Assembly (NCBI GenBank): GCA_030770425.1
Contig: JASJFT010000004.1
Location: 558,001 to 622,000, forward strand
Origin: Darksidea phi
Taxonomy: Eukaryota; Ascomycota; Dothideomycetes; Pleosporales; Lentitheciaceae
Direction: 5' to 3'
Length of the DNA stretch: 64,000 bases
Below are positions 10,001 through 21,835 of the stretch, in pieces (position 1 is the stretch's first letter; each line of letters opens with the position of its first letter). The translations under genes were made by a program, and so were the position numbers. The notes beneath the pieces are model-generated. The model was not told the DNA's origin. It was given only the letters and a program-made list of their open reading frames with translations, and made no database searches.

Positions 10001-13000
10001 TTACGAAGCAGTCACAAGAACATATCTGTAGCACAATAATTAGTTCCCTATCCGAGAAGCTAATAACAAGCGATTAGGCGGGGCAGAAAACGTACGAAGT
10101 GATAGCGTCCATACGCTCCTTTGTCAGCTTGAGGCCAACTTTCAAGAGTTCAGAGGCGACGTCGCGGTGCTTTTTCTCTAGCTCTTTGTATTTTTGGCGT
10201 GTGAGGAGCCACGCTACGGAGTCGTTCTCGGCAGCGACGGTCTATTTTGGTTAGCAATGAGTAATGAACTAGATTATAGAGAAACCACTTACTCCTGTCC
10301 GATCAGTTTCGGAAAAGAAAGGAAGCTCGCCGCAGGTCGTGCCGGGTAGGATGACTTCATAGAAGTTTCCCTGTTCGAGTTCGTACTCAGCTCTAAAGCG
10401 ACCCTTCTCCAAGATGTAGAATCCATCCGGCTCATCGCCGCGCGAGTATAGCACTGAGCCGGCAGAGTACTCTTTACGCTCAAAATATGGCGCCGCTAAG
10501 TGCCAGAAGTCCTCGTTCTTTGATGATACATCCTCGAATGTTTGCAAAATGATCTTCGTCGGCTGTGCGAAATGCTTCCACTTCGAAGACAGCACTGCTG
10601 TTGTGTCATGAACATGCTCGCCCGAAGAAGCAGCCTGACCGCCGTGTTCGCGAACTGTCGAGGCTGCAGCCATGTATTGAGCACCACGGCGCGGAGACGA
10701 GAAGCTGGGGTCTAATGACATGGCATTCAGTGACGATGTAGGCGAGTCACTTGATCCATTCGTCTCTCTAGTCGAATGGTTTGAAGATTCGTCGATGGCT
10801 TTCGGTGGCGTACGCTGGCGCTTAGGAGCTGGCGAATTGCAGTGTTTGTAAAACACCCCAAGCAGCTCGTTTTCACAGGCCTCTAGAGCGGTGTTGAGGT
10901 CCTCGAAAACTTGTGGTGGAGGACAATCCTGATCTGCTCTTTCGGTGTCTAGCAAGCCTACGTTCTGTAACGCCTGTCCGACCTTGCTTGCAAATGAGAT
11001 GCCAGAGATGATCATCTTGACGTTCTTGCGGCTGAGGATCCGGTTAATACGCTGGAAACCTTCGGAACTAGAGAAGTCGACATCTGTGACGTGAGAGAAG
11101 TCTACGATGATGAAGCCGATGGGCTGTTGCTCATAGCTCTCATCGTTGATCAAAGACCGCATGTACTCTTCGACAGAGACGATGGTGCCGAAGAATAGGA
11201 AGCCGCTAAGTTTGATGACGCGTATCTGGCCACGGACTTTGTTCAGATACCGGCGGTCGGCACGAGGGCGGCGGACTGTGGACTCGGCGACTTCGCCGCT
11301 GTAAGTTGCCCGGACCGCGGGCACACGTGATGACTGAACAACGTAGCTAACGCATGCCAGCACGATGCCGACCAGGATGCCCACGACGAAATCATAGATG
11401 CCCATGACGAAGACAATAGTGACGATGGTAAGGTATTCCAGCTTGTGGCACTTACCGAACGTATCCCAGAGAGCTTCTTCCATGAGCTCAATTCCGAGCA
11501 AGAAAATCAAGGCACCAACAAGACAGACTGGGATGAATCCAATCATGGTTGGGCCGGCCATCCAGACGGCGGCAGTCGCAAGAGCAAGCAACACACCAGC
11601 GGGGCGACTATCACCGCCGTTATCGATGAATAATATGCTGTTGGCGTATACGAGATAGTTCTGTTGATTCATTAGCCTTTCTCCCTTAAGCAAGATTCGA
11701 CGCTTGTGCAAGTCAAACTTCTGCAGAATATATATTGTCGAGTAGCGTATTGTGATCGCTTAAGTAGGCTTATGTATCCCTGTCGTCTTGTGGTGGGCCG
11801 TATGATCACCGATCATGGATGAACATACACAACACTCGAGGCCCGAGAGTCATGTTACAGTCGAATGGTATGCAGGGTCGATAGACAGAGGTATGAACTC
11901 GGGATAAGTAAACCCGTAACTCACCTGAATACTGCCGACACACCCAGAAAGCGTGTTCGAAACACCGTGAGCAATCAACTCGCGATTAACATCAATATTA
12001 TCTTCCTTGACCGCAGCACCTAAAGCCGGGACATTGATAGGGACATGAATGATCCCAAAGAATGAGAGGGCGAACATAGTAGGGATGCAGCTGGCCAATG
12101 CCGCGCCATCTACCTGACTGAACTCTAAATATAGTTAGTACGTAGATTGGCGAGGTTTCGGCAAAATCTTACTGAAGTAGGAGTAAAACCTGTAAAAAGG
12201 CACGCCAGCCTCCGGCTTCTCGAAGACCCAACCAGAATTACGGACCGCCTCCAGGTCCAGCCGGAGAATGCCTTTGACGACGATATAGAAGGTTGCGAAT
12301 ACGACAAGGAAGAAAGCCGGGAGAACGAATGGGCTCTTGAACCTTCGTCGTAGTAGTATGATTAGTATCGCGAGGGCTAACGGGAGCATCCAGAGGTAGA
12401 CAGTGTCTCTCGAGAACAGCTTGTGGAGGGTGTCTAGGTCATAGTTCAAGTTGCCCTCCAAGCGCGCAGAGACCTCGATGCCAGTGACGACCAGGAAGAA
12501 TCCAACTCCTCCTATGCAACCGATCAAGATATGCCGAGGGAAGAAGCTCACCAAATTGCCCAGCTTGAAGCCTCCAAGAGCGAGAAAGATCAAGCCTGTG
12601 ACGATAGAGCTCAAGCAATATGACACTATCGTGGTGGCCATGATCGCTTCTGGGCTCTTGCCTTGCATTCTGGCCATAATAGAGTACGCCATCTTGTGAA
12701 AGAACGGCACCACCTCGATCATCTCGGATCCTACCCCACCTTTAAAAGAAGAGAAGCCGAGGCTGTAACAGAGCTGTGAGACGATGCAGCTAACGAAGAA
12801 AATTGAGATCCCATCTGGCCCTGTTTGACTGAAGATAGAGCTTCCCAGGGGAAAGAGTATGTACCCGTAAGAGAGGGCGTCCAGAATATTCAGTAGCAGC
12901 CCAAGGAATACTGCCGAGGCCATCTGCGCACTGGCTACTGCGCATTTGACAGCTGCATCCTTGGTGTAGTTCTTCGGGTTTCCCACAGAACGTCCCACTC

Positions 13001-13760
13001 GAGCCAGATGCTCCCGTCCAACCGAAAATGACTCCGCGATACGTGCGCTGGGACTATACGAGCTCGACCGAAGAGTTGTGGGTGTGAAGGACGTCTTCCG
13101 CGGCCGCTCTGAGTCTCCAGAGCGTCTCGACTTAGGTAGTAATGGAGTCTCCTCGGTGTCCTGTATCACGACATCCGGCAGACTTAGGTTGGGTATGCTG
13201 TCGCGCGTGTCTGATTCCTTCCGTCCATTGTGGCCTTGTGATATTGGGCTGAAGTAGCCCTGACCTTCTTGTCTCGGGCCGATCACAGTTTCTGGTGATT
13301 CGGCTATACTATCTTCCTCTGCCTCGAAGGAGTCGGGCGACCGCCTTTCGCCAGCCTCTGTAGGTACCCCTAGCCTACTAGAAGCCGTTTCCGAATCTAC
13401 GACGCTAGCCCTCCCCCAGGGCTCATGGTATGCCTCAGAATCGAGCGCGTAGGACGCAAGCTCCTGGGTCCTTTCGCGAACGCCTTGCGAAGAATATTGG
13501 GGATTATCGGTGGCGGCATGTGAAGCGCGATGAGCAAACGATCTCACAGGGTTGCGTTGATTGTATGAGCTCGAGAGCATGCCAGACGTGATGGAAGAGG
13601 CCCGTATCGGACGCGATCGAGGCAAGGTGTTCGCGGAGGCATCGGTCGGTTGGCGTCCCTGCGAGAAGTCGGTATCAGAGACATTGTCACCTGTAAACGG
13701 GAGCTGTTGCTGCTCGACGTCGGATTGAGTGCGCGGATGGAGACCCAACGGCATCTTCAC
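10001..13760 (-). CDS. SulP-family transporter with STAS and cyclic-nucleotide-binding domains
   Basis: Exons 13760-12173, 12124-11925, 11660-10293, 10241-10096 and 10025-10001 join in phase to about 1108 aa. An N-terminal cytosolic tail of about 260 residues, Ser/Pro-rich, precedes the SulP membrane domain: [60 protein letters not shown] and [17 protein letters not shown] domain follows ([37 protein letters not shown]). Near the C-terminus is a cNMP-binding fold ([54 protein letters not shown]). This order matches the class of yeast YGR125W/Vsb1, a vacuolar-membrane protein linked to basic amino-acid storage; the same role here is inference. Intron 2 (11924-11661) is unusually long at 264 nt. 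Whether the cNMP pocket still binds nucleotide cannot be told by eye. Confidence 0.9.
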
Positions 13761-14755
13761 GACAAAAGATATGAAAAAGAACAGTTAGCAGCGCAACCAG
13801 GCATCCCAAAAGCTGAAGATCCAGCGGGGACGGGACGAGACTGCGCGAATTGTGACGCGCCGGCTACAGACTAAACGCGGGTCCAAGCAAATTGATCAAT
13901 TGCGGGAGAATCGCCCAGGGAGCGGTCGGAACTAGATATAGAAACTGTAGCTGGAGTTTCCCGCATGATAGCAAACTGATAGGGCCAGTAGGGAATGCCC
14001 GGCAGAAGTGGGACATGGTAGTGAAATTTTCGCCGGCCCGCTAGGAAGCTCCCCTTCATCTACAAACCATTCGCCGCTAACGTCATCGAATGCCAAGCCG
14101 CCCTAGTCGCGCAAAGCTGCACTTCATCCCACGCCGAATAGGCATGGGTGTTCACCTACCTTCGTGAGAGCAGACTCGGACGGTGGAGAGCGCTCACGTC
14201 AAGCTGTCGGGCAATGGCGTGCGAGCGAAAGCATGTGAAGCAGCCCCTCATTGAATTGCATACCCGCCCGCGGGTGCATTAGCGGGGCGCCGCAATCCTT
14301 CTCAGCAAATCACGAGAACCGCATGGGTTCGTCGCAACGGCTTAGAGTGGGGTTTGCGGGATCACGCTTCTGTTCAAAGAAGAACGCATGCACAGCTCTG
14401 GCGTAGTGTACGCGTTCGTGGCGTAAAAAAAATCGTATGTTAAGCTCGACAGCCGGATATCATTGTGTATCCAAATGACCGTCTTAAAACGCCTTCAAAT
14501 TCTGGTATTCGCGTGATGCAAGGCCTACATAGTATTCTCATGGGAGTTGAACCGCAGATCTTCCATGTGTGTGTTTCATGCATGCGGTCACAACGGAGTA
14601 AAGCCCATTTCGAAGTTCGGTTGTTCATCGTTGCGCTGCCACAATACGTCCCGAAAGCGGAAGACGGCAAATCCAAGCATTCTTGCGGACAAGCGAAACT
14701 TTCACCTACGGCCGGAAACAAGTCGTCTCTGCACCTCGCTGCATTTGGCTGCGCA
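13761..14755. other. Intergenic, promoter of the SulP gene
   Basis: No supported gene. It holds the promoter of the minus-strand SulP gene and the 3' flank of PSF1. Short open frames on both strands have no protein-like features. Confidence 0.4.
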
Positions 14756-15499
14756 TCAGCTCAAGCGTTGGAGGTATCCCTGCGCAATCAGTCGCTCTAC
14801 GTCTCCCTGACGCACGTAGAATTGGCTGTTCTTGGTCAAAGTGATAGCCCTGATTCGGTCAGTTGAGTGTTTTTGAAAGCGGCAAGCAGAACATGTACCC
14901 ATATTCGGTCTGGATCTCGCCCGCGTCCTTGAGCACGCGGACGTCAATGAATAGGTCCTTGGGCGGCTCCAGACTGCCTGTGAGATCAATGTCCGTCCAT
15001 TGGCCCTTGTATGCAGCCAGCAAATCGCTATACTGTCGTACATATTCCTCCTCCTCAGGACTCAAGCTGCTCGAACTGTTATCAGCGCCCATGGCTGAGC
15101 CTCCGTCCCCACTAGCTTTGTTGGACTGCTGTTGTTGCCGCTCGAGTACGTCGATTCCGCCCCAGCACATCTCCTCCAGCTTGTCGGTTCGCGTCCGATG
15201 ATACGCAAGCAAGCAGCGCTTGTTCCTCCTCATACAGAGGTGGTTTACCAGCAATGCGCAGGCCGTAGCGGGCTCGGTGGAGGGGTTGAACGACCCCGCA
15301 AAAGGTTCGAGGATGGTCGCAACATCTTTGTCAAGATCGCGTACTTCTCGCGTGGCAGCGCGTACCATTTCTGTTTGGTATGGCGGCAAGTGGGCAAGCG
15401 ATTGCGTCCGTTTGGCATGCTGGACCTGTGGAGTGTTAGTGTAGTCCTCGAGTTGGTAGATGATGTGTGTACCAGCTTGTTTCCGACTTCTCCGTACAT
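14756..15499 (-). CDS. PSF1: GINS complex subunit Psf1
   Basis: Exons 15499-15473, 15425-14899 and 14849-14756 join to 215 aa. Psf1 is part of the CMG helicase (Cdc45-MCM-GINS) that initiates and drives nuclear DNA replication. Diagnostic segments are the N-terminus MYGEVGNKLVQHAKR, the helical block VNHLCMRRNKRCLLAYHRTR, a disordered insert (about 110-140), then DLFIDVRVLKDAGEIQTEYG and the C-terminal B domain LTKNSQFYVRQGDVERLI. The length fits the family (about 200-215 aa). The ATG at 15499 gives the conserved MYGE start; the codon 15 bases upstream is GTG. Both introns are 47-49 nt. It is a single-copy housekeeping gene with its own promoter to the right (15500-16286). Confidence 0.95.
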
Positions 15500-16286
15500 T
15501 CTAAGGTCTTGCACGTCAACTTAGGTCAAGGCTGGCCATGTGCCGCCAGTCACAGAATCGTGCAGTGCAAATGAGGGCGTGAAGCATTTTGGCTCGTGGA
15601 AAGCGGGTGCCGTCGGCGAGTTCGCGCCCACCCGCGTCGCTGGGTCCGTGCTCGAGGTCATCATTTTCAGTATCATCGCGCTTTTCTGTCACCATCGCTT
15701 ACTCACTCCAAGTTTTAGATAGTCTGTGTGATGAGGGCACAATGTCGTTCTTAAAGTCCACCCGCACAACAGATATGATTGTGCATTATTACGAGCTGGT
15801 AGAGTGTATCCGCACCATTACTAAACATCTACCATCACTCGTTAGGGCGGATTCACTGTTTGAACAAGTAGCCCCTGCTTCGCTGACATGTGTGTAGGCT
15901 TTTAGCGCCTAGTCCTTTCCTATGAACGGGACGTCCATGAAGCCAGTTGGAGCGTCTTCAAGAAATTCAATTCTACTTCTAGTGAGTTTGCGTTAAGAAT
16001 GAAGAGAAATTGTGTTTGTTTAATGATCCTTCTTTTTGAATGCAAGCAAATGCAGATCAAGGGTAAAGTACTACATTATAACAGTAAATGGTTTCAGCGA
16101 TCCTTAGACGATGTCTTTTATTTTGTTCATATTCTGGGTTAATGCTATGAGCAGATGGATATCTATTGCGCAAACCAAGAAAAACTGTGCATCTTGTTGC
16201 TTTTTCCACTAGCAACTAAGGCTTCTCAGACGCTTTGCGAAGAACAGCGCTAGGCACATCTACCCAGGGAGTCTGATCCTCTACTC
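15500..16286. other. Intergenic, PSF1 promoter and 3' flank of HMG gene
   Basis: The half near PSF1 is GC-rich. The half near 16000-16250 is AT-rich, as in a 3' UTR. No gene is supported. Confidence 0.4.
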
Positions 16287-18103
16287 TCAAACCCCTATCC
16301 ACTTCTCAAATTCTGACTCTTGCTCCATCTGGCCCACGCTAGAATCCGGCTGCCAGAATCCGGGATGAAACGCTTCTTGTCCGTGTTCCGCTGCCAGAAG
16401 GCCGTCGACGCTGTGCTGGTCGGGGTCCCTTTCGAGCATGCCCATGCCGTTCTGGAATTCAGGATGCTGAACCGGCGGTGCGACGTCCTGGTGATCGCCC
16501 CCATCGAAAGCCAGAAGCATAGGGTCTACTTGAGGCTCGCCGAGGGGAGTTTCCACGTGGGAAGGAAAATGCTGTATTAGGTCGGCTGCGTTGCCTCCAG
16601 GTAGACCTAATATCGCATGATCTGGGGAAAATTGCATCGACGAGACTGGCGTGTCCACTCGTTGAAGTCGCAACTCTTCCATACTAGCCACGCCCATATT
16701 CGGATACATAGCAGTCTGGAGATATTGGTTGTATAGATCACCTTCTGCCATGTGCATAGGTATCGGCCTCCCATCGTTTGAAATTTCCCAGCTCGAATTG
16801 TTCGTTTCATGGCCGTTAGGTCCGAAAGTCTGGTCGAAAAAGTCGGTGTTCATTCCGTTTGTGTGGAAGCTTAGAGCTTCATCAGGCCGCTTTGGATACC
16901 GTTGCCTCACCCTACTATTATGCCCTGGATTCCATTCTGAATCGTCCAAGTCGCTGCGCTCATCGTCAGAGAACTCCCCCTTTCGCTTTCGCGCTGCAAT
17001 CGATGTCTTGGTCGGGGAGAACTTGTACGTCGGGTGTGCGTTCTGGTGGTTGATCCTCTCGATCTTAGCGTATTCGGTGTATAATTCTCGGATTTCGGGA
17101 GGTTCCATGGGCCAGCTCTCCCCAGAAATAGATGATACTACTTGGTGGTTGTTCTGGAGGCACCACTGCTTCGTTCTCTCGGCATATGCGGACCGATATA
17201 GCATGAACGAGTTCATCGGCCTAGTCACATACCCGTTCCGCTTCAAAACCTCCATTCGTCTTGTCTCCACCGATCTGTTCACCCAGTTCTCCATGTTTTT
17301 GACAGGTATGTGAGTCAGCTCCCTGGTCAGAATGCTCAACGGCGCCGTTAGCTTCGGCATCTTTGCCTTCTCCGCTTTTCCAGCTTTCGCTTTCTTGGCT
17401 TTTGGAGTGGCCTTCGGTTTTGGCTTTTCCTCCTCGAGAGGTGAGCTGGATGAAGCAATTGTCCGACCGCCTCGTGTTCGCCGTTGGGCCTCTTCGTGCT
17501 CAGTCGCAGATCTTGGAGTGGGCGAGGAATCTGAGTATATCGCTTGGTACTGCTTATGCTTAGTATAGGTAAAATCAGGTTGGAGATGCATTGTTGGAGA
17601 TATCGTGGTGTGTAGTCGGGCACACACAACTGGAAGTTATATACTGCAGACTGGGCCATTGTATGTGGCTGAGGCACATTGTGAGTGAATGCCGCTCTCA
17701 AGCCTAGTCCGCGAGATATGGAAGGTAATAGCAATGCACTGTAGAAAAGCTGTTCACTTACTCCTAGCCCATTATACTGGCCTTCTTGGTAATGTCCAGC
17801 GGCTTGCCCGTACCCTTCCTATGATTATGTCAGCAAAATCGGGTCAGACGAGGAACTTCTACTTACATATCGTATACCTAGGCCGAATGTTTCACCGGTC
17901 TGGCTTACAATGTGCGACGAGTGTTGGGAGGTTCCTTCGTGCAGCAAGGGCCCTGGGGAGCCATAAGTGGCGCCCTGAGGGTCATCGTAAGAGTAGTTGC
18001 GGTCGGCAATGTATTGCGCTACCTGATGAAGTCCAGTTTGCTGGTCGGCGCTGGCATTTGGTGGAGTGGAAGGGTGATTCTGAACAAGAGTCTCAGACTT
18101 CAT
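16287..18103 (-). CDS. HMG-box transcription factor of the Ste11/Fmf-1 type
   Basis: The model is exons 18103-17867, 17818-17762 and 17558-16287, about 521 aa. The HMG box (about 209-280) reads VTRPMNSFMLYRSAYAERTK, NNHQVVSSISGESW, EIRELYTEYAKIERINHQNA and PTYKFSPTK. The NHQxVSxxxGxxW and YKFSP features resemble S. pombe Ste11, Neurospora Fmf-1 and Podospora HMG5 rather than MAT1-2-1. Those proteins control mating-type and pheromone genes; the same role here is inferred. A Lys/Ala/Pro basic stretch precedes the box and an acidic, Gln/Met-rich tail follows it. The N-terminal exons (Gln/Tyr/Gly-rich) join in phase, but the 203-nt intron before 17558 may hide another small exon. A shorter form could start at the ATG at 17591. 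Confidence 0.78.
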
Positions 18104-20180
18104 GACGGCGATGCTACTACGCACAGATTCACAGATTGTGCCAGATCTGTTGCAATGATTGGGTGACGGACCGCCGTATGGCGCTACGCACTGCGCTCGA
18201 ACTTCTGGACTCAATGCGGACAAATGGCGGCCACGATCTATTTCGAAGAGAAGCTGATGATGTTATGCAACCGATATTAATTGCTTCCAAAAGTGGCGAG
18301 ATTTGCGTTCTTGCGGAATTCGTAAACGACAGGCTTCCCACCTTCGGGCACTCGAAAAACGAACTTCTGTCGTGTTTCTAGAAGGGCTTTTTGGTCGAAT
18401 ATCTCGGCTCAAGCGTGTTCCTGAACATGTGTGTCAGTGACAGAACAGGGTGCGCTACTGCACTTTGGTTTGCTTCCGCCGCAATTGTGCATAATAGTTC
18501 GCAAAGTGCTCGGTAACGAACCTGTTGCAGATACCCACTTTGCACTGGCGCCTTCTTTGGCCTCAGAATCAATCGGAATGGTAAGGGTACACGGGCGGTC
18601 GTCTCAGACAGAACGTGGAGTGTCTGCGTTTCGGTGATTTGGTGTGTTTCTTTGTCGGCGAGGGACACCGAAGGGTTCGCGAGGAGGCAAATCGACGGGC
18701 AGCAGTTCTTTGTCTAGTGCGCTGAGTCTTCAACAGGTATTTGTAGCGACTGCTGAGGCTTGAGGTCGACTGCTCACGTAGACCGTAGCTCATCTGCTCG
18801 CTGAAGACGGATAAAGAAGACCGGATCCGTGATGGCTTCTGGAGCTTCGCCACATTTGGCACTTAACGCTGCTTTTGGAAGTAACACATCTCTCGACGAG
18901 CAGATGCGTAAGAAATGAATTCTCCATCGCTTCTGAGTTCCATCAGACGTCGCTACGACCGGATGGTTGAAAACGGCTGGCCACACTTGCATGGACTAGC
19001 CATGTCCGACGCACGCGACGGTTCCTATTTCGTCATGTCTATACTCGATTTGGTCTCGACGTGGTTGTGGTCGATACGACCTTTGCGCCCAGACTGTGGC
19101 TGCGGCCGATCTTTACAGGACCATCAAATGACCGGCGGCAGTCATGTGGACTTGACACTCATCCTGGCAAGATACAAACCTTCTCGTAGTCCTGACCGTT
19201 GGTGTGGGCCATGGGAGAGTGCGCCGTCGCACTAAATTTAAGGTCTGCATTCCTAGCACCAATGCCATCTGCTGGCGTCCACACCTCTTCTGTGAGGCCA
19301 ATGAGGAGGGACTAACACCGCTGCTAACTTACTTTTGACACTAGTCGAATGCGGCATACTTGATTTTCGCGGGTCTCCAGGTTGACCCAAGCGTCCCTTT
19401 TGTAGCGGATGCCCACATTGTGAATCAACGTGGCCAGGGAGTGACAGGATATATCTTGTGAGGCCATGATATCGCTTGAGGGGTATGTCAGTGATGAGTG
19501 CTACATAGCAACGCCTCGCCTCCTGCATATCATCGTCACACGAGATACCCAACGACTGGTCTGCCTTGGGGCGAGAAGTGAATGGCAGCTAAGGTACCCG
19601 ACAACGTGGAAAAGTCACTCCACCTGCAGCTGCTTCCTAGTCTCATTTTGCCACGTCTAGGACGCTAGGAAGTGACGGCAATACCTACAGTGGATAGGTA
19701 ATGCCCTGAGTAAACTACCATCTATGCTTCGGTACCTAGACTACAGTGTCCATACGTTCGGCATCTCCGTCACGGTAGGCAACATTGGAAGATCGGAAAC
19801 GTTCACACTGGTGCAGTCTTCATTGCATAGCATCCTGCGCAACGCATGCAGCTAAAGCTCGGTTGCTTCCGGTCGATCATTCCAACATGTACCTGGAATG
19901 CACGCTGTGGCCAGCTAGGACGACAACCAAACACTGTCGTGACGTTGTGCAACCAAGGACGGCAATTCCAGCAAATGGTTGGACCCCCAAGCGAGGATTG
20001 ATGCGGTTGCCGGAGTGTGCGCTTGCGTGGACAGTTCGAACCAGGGGTTGTTTTGCTCTGTCGGGACTGATGCGCCTGAGGCGTTGACCGGAGCACCTCA
20101 AGCCATCAGCGAACGCGCCGTACCTGCACATGTCTGTTGCGAGGCTTACACCATTCCCTTTCGACAGGTTTCTCGCAATA
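18104..20180. other. Gene-poor stretch, includes HMG-gene promoter
   Basis: Short frames occur on both strands (for example minus 18569-18862, rich in Arg/Ser), but none has domain motifs or a convincing spliced extension. No inverted or direct terminal repeats were seen. The part next to 18104 is the likely long promoter of the HMG regulator. Confidence 0.4.
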
Positions 20181-20974
20181 CTATCTGATTGTAGCGTGTA
20201 GTGCCCTGGGTAGCATCTTGTTAATGCCTAGCGGAGACACATGAGGCGGTTCGTGCACTTGGATGTTAATATTTGACCAGGTACAACTGCGATCAGACGC
20301 TACCACTGTCACTATAAGTCTCCCCCATACCATCTCATCCATCGCCCGTTGTAGCAACATCTCCGTCAATGCAACCCTCGCCAAATCAACTTCACGACAT
20401 CGATCGTCCATCCCCCAGTTCCCAATACCATGATACCTCCGGACACTAATCCAATCATCTAGCATGTATTAGCGCAGCCCTCAACTACATCGCCTCACCG
20501 GCATCAATCCTCTCCGCGCCCCAGGCGCCGTCGTACCGTTCGTCCCGTCTTTCTGCCTCTCAGCGCCTGATTACCAATCCAATCATTCTCAACCCATTTT
20601 AGTTCCACAGACGCTAAAGCTGCACATTGAACCTGCGCCCTTAGTGGCGGAAGGTTTTGGCTAACCCGCAACTCGAGCATTGCTCTACCACGGTTCGCAC
20701 GCGTCTCGGGATTCCCGTTCGTAGTCTGGCCAGCCGTCTCCGTCGCAACTCTACCGAAGTGAACTAAATCTCACTAACCTACGCCTCGCCGATAATTGGT
20801 CGGTATTTCCCGCAGCGGAAGCACCGACGGCATCTCTCTCATCAGCTGTGTAAGCGGGGTGTACTTCAACATTAACTTATACTGGATTGGGTTGGTGGAT
20901 ACAAGGTTTGGGACGCTAGTCACGGCGCGTAAGGGTAGCTTTAACAGCTCCAGGTGAGCTAGACGGCTACGCCG
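20181..20974 (-). CDS. Cryptic spliced gene or gene relic, function unknown
   Basis: A minus-strand chain looks coding. A TTTTTTAG acceptor at 20975 opens a 64-codon exon (20974-20783) with helical, Leu-rich text (LAHLELLKLPLRAVTSVPNL, YKLMLKYTPLTQLMREMPSV). A 57-nt intron (GTAGGT...CCAG, 20782-20726) then leads in phase to a 73-codon frame from 20725 (RGRAMLELRVSQNLPPLRAQ, ALASVELKWVENDWIG). Past about 20570 the protein-like text changes frame (RRDERYDGAWGAERIDA). It then crosses a 40-nt GTGAGG...GCTAATAC...CTAG intron into DDWISVRRYHGIGNWG, ending at 20181. The frame change has no good intron, so this is either a missed splice, a frameshifted pseudogene, or partly chance. The 5' end is not found. 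I do not recognise the family. Confidence 0.3.
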
Positions 20975-21090
20975 CTAAAAAAGAGGCTGTTGGGATGTAG
21001 TTGGCAAGTGGGTCTGATCTACACATGCACATGTGGCCTGATCTTCTTCCTTGGTTTGAGGTAGGTTCGCACGCTAATGCTAATCGTGTT

Positions 21091-21366
21091 TCAGGCATGG
21101 GAGTTCGAAAAAGGATCTCGAAGTCCAATTCCTGAAAACAGCGAATGGCTCATTCTAATGTTTGGGTGAACGGCAAGCCGTATGTTTGGGGCAAATAGCA
21201 TTCGACAAGAATGGCATTGATCTAGATGCCTTCGGACTTTGACGACCTGATAAGGCGGCAACGCTTCCAAAGCCGATCTCGCGATTTTTTGAACTGATTC
21301 GGTCTCTCCGTTGCCACTTTCGTTTCTGTTTCTATTCTGCATTCGAAGAACCAAATCGGCGGCCAT
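21091..21366 (-). CDS. Small orphan ORF, possible 5' exon of the cryptic gene
   Basis: A 91-codon ATG frame with a charged N-terminus (MAADLVLRMQNRNRNESGNG, ARSALEALPPYQ) lies upstream of the cryptic minus-strand gene, in the same orientation. It may be its first exon, but I could not find a phase-consistent junction. The support is only its open frame and composition. Confidence 0.2.
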   Translation of the reverse strand: MAADLVLRMQNRNRNESGNGETESVQKIARSALEALPPYQVVKVRRHLDQCHSCRMLFAPNIRLAVHPNIRMSHSLFSGIGLRDPFSNSHA

Positions 21367-21595
21367 CCTTGCGCATCTGATTAAACTACTAAGGCTACTG
21401 CATGTGAAATGCTTTGGTTGAAGGTCTTTTGTTTACTTCAGTTTCAATCTGAGAACTTTGAAACCATTCTTTAGCATACAAAATTCTTAACTCCAAGCTC
21501 CAAACTTCTTGATCACACTCTCTCGAAGTGAGGTTAAACCTTGCGACCTCAACTACCCTAGATGGGTTTAGTCCCGATCACTGCAATGATCATTC

Positions 21596-21835
21596 TTACT
21601 CCACGTGACGCCCCTTTTTCCGCTTCGCAGCCGCCTGGGGTTTCTCAAGGCGTTCATACTCTCGCATGCACGCCCTTTCCTCATCCGGCGATATTTCTCG
21701 AGGTGCGTTACATCTTGACATGATTGGAGTCGCCGGTAAATCTAAGAGTTGTTTAACGTGCAAGAAGTTGAATTCGTGGGGAGGGTATTTGGAAACCATA
21801 CTAAAGGAGTGACTTTCTTTAAAGATTACGAACAT
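21596..21835 (-). CDS. Small orphan ORF, charged C-terminus
   Basis: A 79-codon ATG frame ends in a strongly charged helix-like tail (ISPDEERACMREYERLEK, AAAKRKKGRH). It has the same orientation as the cryptic gene below it. No family is recognised and it could be chance. Confidence 0.2.
   Translation of the reverse strand: MFVIFKESHSFSMVSKYPPHEFNFLHVKQLLDLPATPIMSRCNAPREISPDEERACMREYERLEKPQAAAKRKKGRHVE

Noticed and set aside
15497..15514. Upstream start for Psf1 giving five extra residues
   Set aside because: The codon at 15514 is GTG, and the conserved family start MYGE is the ATG at 15499.
16287..18103. Mating-type gene MAT1-2-1
   Set aside because: The HMG box has Ste11/Fmf-1 features rather than the MAT1-2-1 pattern, and no MAT-locus neighbours are present.
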